Assembly: GCA_028641055.1 (NCBI GenBank)
Contig: CM054062.1
Coordinates: 21,199,639 to 21,263,638 of the forward strand
Length of the DNA stretch: 64,000 nt
Direction: 5' to 3'
DNA from: Alopecurus myosuroides
Lineage: Eukaryota; Streptophyta; Magnoliopsida; Poales; Poaceae
This document shows positions 33,641-43,912 of the stretch, piece by piece. Within the stretch, counting starts at the first letter, position 1. Each line of letters begins with the position of its first letter. Below the pieces are notes generated by a model. It was not told the origin of the DNA. It made no database searches and was given only the letters and a program-made list of their open reading frames with translations. The translations under genes were made by a program, and so were the position numbers.

Positions 33641-33986
33641 TCAATTGTTTGAAGGTGGTGGAGGGGCTGGACATCGGCGGCATATCGGATGCACAGCGCT
33701 CGATGAGTCCACAGCAGGGTCGGAGTTCAATCCTGGGCTATGACCTCCTGGTCCTGGAAAAAACAAATCCATGGAATCAAAACTAACCACGTTCAGAAAT
33801 TTAGAATGCTAGTCGAGAATCTTGTTTCTAGATTCTAGGAGCAAAAGATGGTGACGAAGAGAAACTGAATGAGATGAAGCACGAACCGACTCGGGCTCCG
33901 TGGCAGACGGGGCTGCCCATGATCAGCGCGGAAACGACGAACATCAGGAGCACGAGGAAACGTACAGCCCTGGCGAAGGACGCCAT
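33641..33986 (-). CDS. Small secreted peptide precursor, two exons (33887-33986, 33641-33753)
   Basis: ATG at 33986 opens 33 codons encoding a typical signal peptide: MASFARAVR, then the hydrophobic FLVLLMFVVSALIM, with likely cleavage after VCHGA. A GT-AG intron (33755-33886, acceptor TTTTTTCCAG) joins in phase to exon 2, which ends at TGA 33641. The product is 70 residues. The mature part has PGGHSPGLN, a serine/valine spacer, an ICRRC motif and a proline run (PAPPPP) before SNN. PGGHSPG loosely recalls CEP-type peptides (PGHSPG), but position and flanks differ, so I do not assign a family. TATA box and AATAAA are both in place. This is the best candidate for a live host gene in the window. 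Confidence 0.68.
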
Positions 33987-34048
33987 CGTCTCGCTTTGTC
34001 TGCCTCGACTATCTTCGATCTGACCAGCTCGAGCTGTGTATGCTGAAG

Positions 34049-34055
34049 TTTATAC
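34049..34055 (-). promoter_or_regulatory. TATA box of the secreted peptide gene
   Basis: Minus-strand TATAAAC lies about 63 bp upstream of the ATG at 33986. A start site about 30 bp further gives a 5' UTR of about 35 nt. A second candidate (ACAAATATTGG) lies slightly further upstream near 34075. Confidence 0.5.
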
Positions 34056-34236
34056 ATGGTAGTGAGGCCAATATTTGTAGACGTCGCTCCCACTGGAGAA
34101 ATGTAAGCCCGTATATATTTTTTGTTGGAATTTTTCTAGCAAATTAAGGGTGCAAACATTTTCGTGCGGTGTACATGCGGTCAATTTTGACGGCATGTGG
34201 ATAAGAGCTGTACTACGGCGCGGCCGGACGAATACA

Positions 34237-34345
34237 CACGTGCTGACGATTGGGGTACTCACGTTTCTACGGTTAGCCTTTTCTTTTTTTTTGAACAAAG
34301 GATGGGGGGTCAAGGATCCCGGAACTGCTATTACTTCACCACGTG
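34237..34345. promoter_or_regulatory. Two G-box (CACGTG) motifs upstream of the peptide gene
   Basis: CACGTG occurs at 34237-34242 and 34340-34345, about 250 and 355 bp upstream of the ATG. An ACGCGT core (about 34368) and GGACATGTCC (34358-34367) lie nearby. G-boxes are bound by bZIP and bHLH factors in plants. The role here is inferred from position only. The region 34060-34407 otherwise contains no gene. Confidence 0.4.
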
Positions 34346-34407
34346 TAAGCGTGCAGCGGACATGTCCACGCGTCCGCCTCGTCCGCGAGCAATTCATGGC
34401 AGGGTAA

Positions 34408-36468
34408 GGTCATCTCCAGCGGGGCTGCTCATTTGCCCCGGACCGGTTCGTTTTGAGCAGCCTGGGCCGAAATCAGACCCCAGCGGTGCTGCTCATACGG
34501 ACCGCGGTCCGTTTTTTTTTTGTCCCCGGATGCTCAAATCCTGACCAAATTTGGTCCAGATTTGAACAGCCCCGCGGACAACAAAGTGTCCCGTGGACAC
34601 ACTCTCCTGGCTCGCAGCGAACACCCCCTCCTCCCCCCCCCCTCCCCCGCGCCGCCCCCGACCCACCTCGCCGCCGCTAGCTCGCCGATTTGGCGACCAT
34701 CACCACCGTTCGACCCCCCCCCCCGCCGGCGACGGCCACCTTCCCCCACCTCTCTCCCACGCCGCCGCGCCACCGCCTGTCCCGCAGGAGGTTCGACGGT
34801 CTTCCTACCGCCCGGTCCACCTCCCCCGCCTCCACGGGCGCACACAAGGTGTTCGTCCGTGTGCCTGCCCCGACCTCGACCCGAAAAAATGGCGGACAGC
34901 GGCGACGAGTTCTTCTTCAACAACGTGATCATGTACTCGTCCTCGTCGGAGTCCGATTCCGAGGACGAGAGCGACATCCTCGTTGCCACTCTCGTGGTCA
35001 ATGACCACATCGCAAGGATGCGGCCGGTGTTCAGAGGGTCCATTCCCGGCCGTGCGCCGGGCTTGGAAAGGGGCAGAGCGGCCGGCCATATGCTGTTGTG
35101 GAACGACTACTTCCACCCCACCAATCCGGTGTACACGGCCAAGCTATTCCGGCGCCGTTTTCGGATGAAAAGGGACTTGTTCAACCGCATTCGACTCGGC
35201 GTCCTCGACTACAACGATTGGTTCAAGTGCAAGCCCGATGCCACCGGTAAGCTTGGCTTCACTTCTTATCAAAAATGCACCGCGGCAATTCGGATGCTTG
35301 CATATGGAGTAGCTGGTGATCTGGTTGATGAATACTTGCGTATGAGTGAATCCATGTGCCTGCAAGCTATGTACAAGTTTTGTGAAGCTGTGGTTCAGGT
35401 CTTCGGCCCGGAGTACTTGAGGGAACCGACTGTTGCCGACACTCAGCGGCTGTTGTCGATCAACGAGAGCAGAGGGTGGCCTGGGATGCTTGGAAGCATC
35501 GATTGTATGCACTGGGAGTGGAAGAACTGCCCATTTGGTTGGCAGGGGCAGTACAAGGGCCATGTTGGTGAGTGCACTGTTATTCTCGAAGCAGTTGCTT
35601 CGCATGATCTGTGGATTTGGCACTCGTTCTTCGGGATGGAAGGTTCACACAATGATATCAACGTGCTCCAGCGCTCTCCGGTGTTTGGCAGACTTGCCGT
35701 AGGCAACTCCCCCGAGGTGAGCTATGATATCAATAGCCACCACTACACAAAGGGATACTACCTGGCATATGGTATCTATCCCCAGTGGGCTACCTTTGTG
35801 AAGACCATCTCCAATCCTCAAGATGAGATGAGGAAGCGGTTTGCCCAAGAGCAGGAGAGTGCCCGAAAGGATGTGGAGCGTGCTTTTGGTGCGCTTCAAT
35901 CTCGATGGGCTATTGTTCGCCACCCTGCTAGAACATGGAGCCCGGAGATTATGTGGTCGGTGATGACTGCTTGTGTGATCATGCACAACATGATCATAGA
36001 GGATGAGCGCGATGACAGCGTCTACGACGAGAACTGGTTGTTTCATGGTGAGAACGTGGAGCCCCAGCCAAGAGTGGCAACATTTGAGAATTTCATCGAG
36101 TTCCAGTACGAGTTGCGTGATCAGGACACCCACCGCATACTTCGGGATGATTTGGTGCAACACATCTGGAACTTCGTTGAAAACCAGTAGATTTTTTTGT
36201 AATTTAAATTAAGACTTATTTGTCTTCTTATTGAACGGTCAAATTTGTAATAAATAACTCGTATTTTATTTAGTATTGTGTTTGTTTTTAGGCTCAAAGT
36301 ATCGTTGAGAAGAAAAAAACTAGGAAAAAATATGTCCGGGCCACCAAATGAGCAGCCCCGCTGGGTGCAGGGACTAAATCCGCGCGGACACAGCCTCAGA
36401 TGGCTGCTCAAATGGACAAAATGCGGACCAAATTGGTCCGCAAATGAGCAGCCCCGTTGGAGATGACC
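34408..36468 (+). mobile_element. PIF/Harbinger transposon
   Basis: The terminal inverted repeats are GGTCATCTCCAGCGGGGCTG and its partner CAGCCCCGTTGGAGATGACC; about 28 bp pair with one mismatch in the first 20. The 3-bp target duplication TAA is at 34405-34407 and 36469-36471. Subterminal GGACC/GGTCC and GAGCAGC motifs recur at both ends. The element is 2061 bp and contains one transposase gene. A second Myb/SANT-like ORF1, usual in autonomous Harbinger elements, was not found. Confidence 0.9.
34889..36190 (+). CDS. PIF/Harbinger DDE transposase (ORF2)
   Basis: The frame is open from 34520 to 36190. The ATG at 34889 (MADSGDEFF) gives a natural 433-residue protein; the upstream part is proline-rich and looks like read-through 5' UTR. 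An acidic N-terminus is followed by a helix-turn-helix-like region (FRMKRDLFNRIRLGV). The DDE_Tnp_4 domain has D205 in GSIDCMHWEW, D256 in GSHNDINVL and E330 in KDVERAFGALQSRW. The family motif YYLADGIYP reads YLAYGIYP here: an aspartate present in most relatives is tyrosine (residue 294). No stop or frameshift is seen. It would act in the nucleus on the element ends with an ORF1 partner. Confidence 0.85.
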   Translation: MADSGDEFFFNNVIMYSSSSESDSEDESDILVATLVVNDHIARMRPVFRGSIPGRAPGLERGRAAGHMLLWNDYFHPTNPVYTAKLFRRRFRMKRDLFNRIRLGVLDYNDWFKCKPDATGKLGFTSYQKCTAAIRMLAYGVAGDLVDEYLRMSESMCLQAMYKFCEAVVQVFGPEYLREPTVADTQRLLSINESRGWPGMLGSIDCMHWEWKNCPFGWQGQYKGHVGECTVILEAVASHDLWIWHSFFGMEGSHNDINVLQRSPVFGRLAVGNSPEVSYDINSHHYTKGYYLAYGIYPQWATFVKTISNPQDEMRKRFAQEQESARKDVERAFGALQSRWAIVRHPARTWSPEIMWSVMTACVIMHNMIIEDERDDSVYDENWLFHGENVEPQPRVATFENFIEFQYELRDQDTHRILRDDLVQHIWNFVENQ

Positions 36469-36471
36469 TAA

Positions 36472-37355
36472 CGACACCCGCGTCCTAAATCTTACTATCG
36501 CTACGGCCGGCGGAACGGACGGACAGTCCGCGTCCCCTAAAATAGGTACTAGCTGCTGATTTTCTTGTTGAGCTAATCTTGCGACAGTCATGGAATTTTG
36601 TTCATTTGCTGATCATGCGAAACCTGTGCATACCAGGCTAGTGGACGGATGGACTAACGGGCTGGGTGGACATATCCGTGAGGCCCACTTAATTTTTACG
36701 GCTTGTCCACTGAGCCGTTTAGTCATTCAGAGCGGCGCGGATGAAGCGGCCTGGCGGCCCTCCGTCTCCGCCTACATCCTGAACCACGTGCCAGGTACAA
36801 ATTGCACAAAAGCTCTTTTCGTCTATTGCCCTAATAGACCTAAAATTCGAAGAAAGGGCATGTGATATTAGAAAGAGCACCCTAGAACAAAAACTGAAAA
36901 AGCAATGGAACCTCCGCCACTCGTCGCCAGCGTTCTCCAAGCGCACAAGGCACCGAGAACGGAGCACAGTGGGACTCTCGGTCTCTCCCTTCCAGCGAAT
37001 GACCGCAGACGCCGGCAGTCTTGACGCATCCGGGGACAAACCACTTGGACACATCGCGAAGCCGAGCTCCAGCGCCGGATCGAACAAGACTCCGCCATGG
37101 AGGTTAAAGATAGGCCACCCTTTTGACCGTTGAACACGGTCGTGAGCAAGATCACCACCGCGTGAGGAGCTCGAGGAAGCAGCCGAGACCACTCCACCAA
37201 TCTTGAGGAAGAAAAATAGCACCTCCTCCCCTCCTCGCCGTCTCGGCCGGCCAGGGGAATACGGCGGAACTTCTTCTCACAAGCAAGGATGATACGGCGA
37301 GCGATGTTATTGAATCGGCCTTGTCCGCCTCCAATCCAGCAGGGAAACCACCATG
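36472..37355. other. Unassigned flank left of element G
   Basis: This is GC-rich in its right half. A minus-strand open frame 36868-37428 crosses into the LTR of G. Joined with the other flank at 46689, the target site reads on the minus strand as TTCTCTCTTGCAG followed by GATGACTCC, which looks like a splice acceptor. The frame after it contains GGGQGRFNNIARRI but no domain I can name. It may be a disrupted low-copy gene or a LINE part. Confidence 0.35.
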
Positions 37356-37360
37356 GAGTC

Positions 37361-40133
37361 TGTAACATCCCAGTTTTTCTACCAAAGTGTTGTGGTGTTG
37401 AGTTCATATCATACATGCATGAAAACAAAAGTTTAACTCGTGTTTGAAATAATTTAAATTGTGAAATTAAATGGTTTCAGAAAATTTCCCCAAAAAGTAC
37501 TTAATTTGGTTTCCAAAATTTTGTTTTGAAAAGTAATTCAAATACACCAAAGCACAACATGGTTTTGTTGGAAATTTTATAAGCTTTCCAAAAAGCATTT
37601 TTGCTAATTTTTATTGTTGCAAAAAGGACCCCAATCTTTCAAATCTCTTTGCTGTTTTAAAAGAGAAAAGGGCTGTTTTGTAAAATACAGGAACTTCAGG
37701 GGGTTTTTGTATTTTGTTTTTTTTGTGTGGCTTTCTTCAACCTTCAGACAGAAGGCAAGCTCCTGCGTGGCAGGGCTGCCGAGGCCGTATGCCACCTCCT
37801 GCTGGCCAGCTCGACGACGAGGAGAAGTCCGTGATGCCTTTCCTCTATTCCATCCCCATCCTCTCTGCCCCGCTCTCTGTATCCCTCCCGAGAAGCCAAA
37901 CCCTAGCCCTACTGTGCCGTTCGGCCGCCGCCGAGTCCGGCGATTGCCGCGGATGCAGACCTCCTCGAGGCCCGACGTTTGTGCCAGGAGCTCCGTCAAC
38001 GCCTCCTCTACTTCCGGCTAGAACCACGCTTGCCGGGATGACCTCCATGGCGGGAATCGGGGCCATCTTCCTCAAGTCCGGCCGGTGGCCGCCGCGGTCG
38101 ATGTCGTCGACTCCGGCCGCCCCCGCCCTCCCCGACAACCCCACGAGATTCCTAGCGCCGTGGCGAGCTCCCCGAATGCGACTCCGAAAAGAAGGCCAGC
38201 AATCCAACGACGAATACTTGATCTTAACCGACAAGTCAAACACTTACCCCTGAAGATCTTTAACTGGTTTTCTTATAACCAAGGCAAGCATAACCTCTTA
38301 TCTGCTCATATATGGTTTCAAAGTGATTTGAATCTCGTACTTTGCATTCGATTCCAAACTATTTGATGTCAGTAGATAGAGTTCTCCTATATACTGCATA
38401 ACCTAGATATCCTGATCCACTGCTCCTAACAGCTATAGGTTTGTTTGTGCGCGCCTCGTTAAAGCCTGTGAGTCTTGCTTAGCCATGCCTAGTGGTGATC
38501 TGATCCATCCGGTTGATGAATCTGGTCAATGCGTAAATCTACTTTGTCAGGTTGTGGTGATTTGTATTACATTTGATAACTTGACTAAATGACGGCATGG
38601 ATGTGAGGCCACAATGGGTTGTGGCGTTTTGTCCTGTTCATGCCCCTAGGAGCGAGTTCTCTCCTTCGAAGCCAAGACTGAGCGTGCAACCACACGCGGG
38701 GCCTAACAGACCGCGCTCGACCAACTAACTTGTTTGGCCACGTCCATGAGTCACATAGTTTGATCTTTCCATCTGCGTGTGAGTCAGAAAACGATTTGGA
38801 GAAAATTTAGGGCGTGACCGGGACAAGTGATGGACGTACACGGATCTTGTTCCCGACTCACAGAACAGGTGCCGTCAGGAGGTGGCCAACTCCCTGTTGA
38901 CGGGGTGGCCCTGTTTGGGTTGACTCATGGATAGGGTCGAGCAAGGTAAAGGTCGTGGCCAGCCACCCTCTGCCGCGCTCCATGGACGAGCGTACATGTG
39001 GCGTTAAGAGTCGGATGGTACGTGTGGGTAAAGTGTACCCCCTGCAGGGATAAATCTCCTCGAGAAGCCGTGTCCACGGTTACGGACGACTTGGCAACGG
39101 ATTCTGTGATCATAGATAACTTCAACGGAATGACTAAAACTTGTTAACCATGATTGAAGGGTGCCTCCCCGGAGATGCCGGGAGGGGTGATCCTTGTAGC
39201 ATGAGTTAGTGTGGGAATGAGAAAGACTTGGTGGAATACAAGAAGATGATGATCTCAGTAGTTGAGTAGCTTTCTCACCTGTTTTGAAAAAACATTCTAT
39301 GAGACGTGCTATTCTTCCTCGACTTGCAAAACAAAGATTGCTTTACGCAAATCAGTCTTCATAAAACCCTTTTTGAAGTTAGCAGATATATAATAGGTTA
39401 ACTAAGTCTTGTTGAGTACCTCCCGTACTCAGGTTTGCTTAATTTTGGTTCAGGAGAAGAACTCCATCGGTGGTGATTCAACGTGGACATCGACGAGTAG
39501 TTCGGGGTTCCCAGGTAGCAGCCTGGAATCTATGGGCTGGGACGTTGCCTTATGTTGCGGCCTCTTAGGCCTTTTTGGTTCTTGTTGATTAGCAACAGAA
39601 TTTGCCTTCCGTTGTCTGATGTAATGTTGGGTCATGTGACCTCTGTTTGTAAGCTATACTCTAGTAACACCTGTTGAATACAGCTTTCATGTTTAGAGTA
39701 CTGCTTTGATCGGTTGTTGGTTTCGAGCTCATTGTTATACAGTTTTGGCTATGCCTGCATAGTTGTCGCAGTCGAGGGGTTGTGGAGCCGATGATCCATG
39801 TCCGAGCCCGACTGTCGATGTGATCGGCCTGGGGCGAGGTAACCCCAGTAACCCTCGATTGTTGTTGCACTTTCTGGACACATAGCATCTCTGTATAGCT
39901 TTGGTCCCATTTCCTTCAGTTTCATTCGATTCGTGGACGCTTTGATATGCATAGTTGGTTATGACTAGCATGGATACAAGGAGTAGTAGACTGGGGATCC
40001 GGACTACGTGCCGATGAATCCAGTCTGCCTGCCGTTGTTTGTTGCGGCCGGGGCTGGTAACCCTGAAGCCCTTGTGGGTCCATGTCTAGGAGCACATAAC
40101 AGTATGTATATCTCTGGGTCCGGGGTCGTGACA
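37361..40133 (+). repeat. 5' LTR of element G
   Basis: The LTR is 2773 bp and runs from TGTAACATCCCAG to GGGGTCGTGACA. A GC-rich stretch (37730-38180) gives overlapping open frames in both directions that I regard as compositional. The same ones recur in the 3' LTR. Confidence 0.92.
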
Positions 40134-40138
40134 AGTCT

Positions 40139-40150
40139 TGGTATCAGAGC
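40139..40150 (+). other. Primer-binding site for tRNA-iMet
   Basis: TGGTATCAGAGC begins 5 bp after the LTR and is the standard initiator-methionine primer site of Tekay/Del-type and copia elements. Confidence 0.9.
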
Positions 40151-43100
40151 AGGACTGCCTGTAGGAAAACCTTACTGCTTGGTCGATGTCGAGTCTAGTG
40201 TTTGTGAAAACTACTTTGAAACTTCAAATGATTGTGAAAAACCTTCTTAGGATTCTTTTTACTCTGTATCTGGTATCGCTCTAAACTCTGGGTCATCTTA
40301 CCTGTTTTGATTTGAAAAGGTTTTGCTATCTCTTCGAGTCATTCAAAACTTAGGTGCCTTCTTTGGCAAGACGTCTTTTACCCAAGTTGACCTAGTTATG
40401 AGTTTCCAGAGTCGTGTGTGTTCCATATTCCGTTATCTCTTAATCTGGGAGATTTCCTTTCCATTCCAATCTCTCAGAGTTGTCCGGATTCCACATTTTT
40501 TTACATGTTCCAAAAGTCTGAAATCCTGAACCTCGAGATCTGCTTGCCATCTCGAATGTATCTGTTATCCTTTGCTGAAGTTCTTCCGGAGCTATCGTTG
40601 TCTTTTGAAAGATACCTCGTAATTGCTACTCATAGTGTCCTTCAAGGCACTAAGATAGTAGTTATTCCTTTCTCGATGTTTTCAACCTTGGACTTGAACC
40701 GAAGGTCCCGGAATGTGCTGAATTGCGGTGAGTTGAGTCATGAGGTGTCATAACCATGTGATGCTCACTCTATCAGTACAGGATGCTGACCTTTAACCCA
40801 AGTTCTGTTTCTTTGGATCCTGAAGAATTTGTTCTACCTCGGGATGGCTAGGAAATTCCAACTCCAATAGCCATAGGTTCTCTTTAAGAACAAAAGAGGA
40901 TCACGACAAGAGTGATCATCGTGAACCCCACATCTTTGTTCTTGGTTCATCTATACCAACCTTTTGTCATGGGTTCTACACATGAGTATTACCCTGTGCA
41001 TCCAACGTGATCTCAGGATTTTCCAGAGCACGTTCCTACTCTTTAGTTGCTTTCCGAACTTCGTCCGTTGTTGGAAACCAAGTTACATATGGTGTTGGAT
41101 TCCTCCAATGTTTTTGCTCTTGCTTTCTGTCAGAACGTTCCATCTTGGAATGTCAGGAGAAACAAACTCCAGTACCTCGTCCATCTTTAGGACCAGGTCA
41201 AAGTTTTGTAATCCACAGAACAAAGAAGTTTCGTTAGCTTCTGTTCTGTTCCACCTTCGAGTATCACACTCTTATATATCAAGAGGTTGTGTTGTGTTTC
41301 ATGGACTTAATGATGAAGTGATGCTCTTACATGTCTTCGCTCCGCATTCCTCTAAGCTTGAATGCATGATAATGATGGTTTGTGCACTGTAATGTGTACC
41401 AGGTATTCCTAGCAATTCCTATTGCTTTGAAAAGTCTAAGAAACATCTGTATCTTTCTTAGCACTACTGGTCACCCAGCCTCTTTTTGAAGTTAACTGTG
41501 TCACCAAACCCGTCCATTCCGGTGCACATTCTTGGTCAGAGAGTTAGGTTCATGCCAAATCTCTCCAGACCATAACGTTTGCTTGGAAAAGCATGCCTCC
41601 TTTCGATTTCTAAGACATACCGGTAGGTTGTGATATTCTGGTTGTCTTTCTAGAAGTATCGCCAGGTTGTCACCTGACCGTGATGTCTAAATAAAGGGTA
41701 GTTTGAACTACTCCTTTCTCCAAGAAAGCTATGCTGGATACCCTGGACAAGTAGGTTGAGCTTACACAACAACTTGGAGAGTTGAAAGGCAAAAGCTCTG
41801 CCTAACTTGATCCTCTGTTAAGGGATGTCTAGTTCTCCTCATGTTGAAGCAGGATAGTATCTCTGTAGTGGACATGCTATCACTCTACCCTTGATTTGAT
41901 TTGGGTTATCGTCAAATCGAGAAAAGGTCCAAGGACTATTTTGATGGTGTTGCCATTCATGGTGTTTTGCCTAGGTACACCTTCATGTCCTCTGGTCTAA
42001 CCAATGTTCTGCCTTGTTCATATATCATATGAATCTCTCTTGTCGGAGTGTCTTGATAAGCGTGTTGTCGAGGCCATCGATGGCATCCCTATTTTCTCCA
42101 AGTTGCAAGAGGTTCATGTTGAACACTTGGCACTAATGTTGGAAACTTTTGAGAACCATCTTTGTGTTATCACGAAGTTGTGCTCTCGATGTTCGAAGTG
42201 ACTTTCTCTGGTCCATGTGCTTATGGTGAAAGTTGTCGCCATGGATTCGAGAAGAGTTTTCTTGTTCCTTCGGGAATAACCCCAAGTCGGTCATGCATGT
42301 GTGGTCTATTCTTGAGATGGTTGGTTGTTACCTCCGTCTACTAGAAGAAATTTTCCGTCCACATTAAGCCACTGACTGATCTTTCGTAAAAGAGAAGAAG
42401 TTTAAGAACTTCGTTATCTTTGTATCGTCTCCCCAACAAGGACTCCGATGTGTTCCATTGTAAGTAATTCATGTAGGTGCAACCGTCTTTCGCAAGTTGC
42501 TAATACATGAGTTCTACAACCTCGCTTACCTTTTTGAGCGTGGCATCGTAGTCCATATCTTGAGAATCCAACAAGAGTATCTCGTTGGTAACCGGTGCAA
42601 TCTCTTCGCTCAAACATACCGCGTCTAAGTTATCAATCCACTAACCAGAGCTGAATCTCAAGCAGCAAGGATGGTTGGTGTTTCCTCAAGGGTGTTAAAT
42701 TAGGTCTTTCTAGATTTCGGCATGGTTGATGTTGTGGTTGACACAATTAGCCGGAAGACCTAAAGTCATATGTCTTTGAATCCGTAAGAACAACCACTCT
42801 CCGTGAGAATTCTTGTCTGGCTTATTCTAACAAGTTTCCTCCCCGTTCTTCCAAACCGGAGTTTTACATTGACTTGATGACCTATAGAAGGCTTGTCGTG
42901 AGCCTGCTGTCGGTATTTAGAACATCAAGGACAACCTGGAAGTTGATCTTTCCAATATCTTTCAGTTGATCCTCCAAACTTTTCTTTCAGTGGAAACAAG
43001 TTCACCATGAAAACATCTCGTGGTGTTTTGTAACCGCCTTTGATCAGTTCCCTATTTCAAGTTGTTGGTACCTGAAGTTCTGTTCATCTCACACATTGTG

Positions 43101-43898
43101 TGAATTTGTCAGTTACCTCAGCCATGGGATCTTAACCATATGGTAACCGTATTGCTACGTCAAACCCACCATATGAAAGAGATTCCCTATTCCTTCTGAT
43201 GTTTCAATCCCCGTTGGTTACCCATCCTTATGGTGTGACCAAGATTCCTTTCTAACTACGGTGTTCCAACATCCTTTGGTTACTCATCTTCTGTTGTGAA
43301 GTAACATTTCGATCTTTGATGAAGTTCTCGACAAACCTTAATGGAATGAAAGTTCCTTCATCTTCCGTGTCCACTCCGAAAAGTGAACATGATCTTGTAT
43401 CAAATCTTCTCCAACGCACGATTACTGTGTTTTCTCGTGTTTTCTTCGTCTATGGATATTACTTTGTGGTATCCAACACAATCCTTCACATCTTGGTATT
43501 CTGTTTGAAGAAACCTCGGTTTCCCTAGTTGTTCAACCTTTCTTTTCCAAAAGGATTTAAAGTCTTGTGCAAAGCTCATATTCTAAATCCTTTCAAGAAC
43601 CATCGTCCATAAACTTGAAACCATCTTCTTTTCCCTCCGTTATCTTGATGTGTTTCATGCCGTTAACTCAAAAGTTCGTTACGAATATTCTTGTCCTGAG
43701 TTAGCCGTGATATACTCGATCTTCGTGAAGATCAAACCTTAAGAGTTTTCCCTCTCACCTAAGGTGTAGCTACGGGAGATCTTCGCAAGTGCTACAGATC
43801 AATCCCTTCGAGAAGAGAACCGTAAGGTTCAAGAAGTTTGTTCAAAACCGGTGTTCCTTCTTTCTTCTCCTTCGGGAATCTCGGGACGAGATTCTTGT
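40151..43898 (+). pseudogene. Degenerate internal region of element G with RT trace
   Basis: No long reading frame survives. At 42046-42170 the frame ECLDKRVVEAIDGIPIFSK, followed by EVHVEHLALMLETFE, matches the RT palm of Tekay-type chromoviruses. There EYLDK...IDDILIFSK is expected, so the catalytic IDD has become IDG. Similar traces of YRQI and of the RNase H connection (near 42290-42420) are separated by many shifts. A transposase or captured gene was not found. Confidence 0.65.
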
Positions 43899-43910
43899 AA
43901 GGGGGGTAGA
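43899..43910 (+). other. Polypurine tract of element G
   Basis: AAGGGGGGTAGA lies just before the 3' LTR start at 43913. The matching tract in element H is at 53589-53602 on the other strand, and the 100 bp upstream (GGGACGAGATTCTTG) is also shared. Confidence 0.8.
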
Positions 43911-43912
43911 TT

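Noticed and set aside
33800..33850. Read-through version of the peptide gene without splicing
   Set aside because: The unspliced frame hits a stop in the intron; the spliced model keeps phase and has consensus sites.
34534..35043. Minus-strand 169-codon frame opposite the Harbinger transposase
   Set aside because: Glycine/arginine-rich mirror of a proline-rich plus-strand stretch; the transposase frame explains the region.
37714..38253. Open frames of up to 179 codons on both strands in the GC-rich part of the LTR of G
   Set aside because: They repeat in the second LTR, overlap in opposite directions, lack motifs and start inside an LTR; best explained by GC-rich composition.
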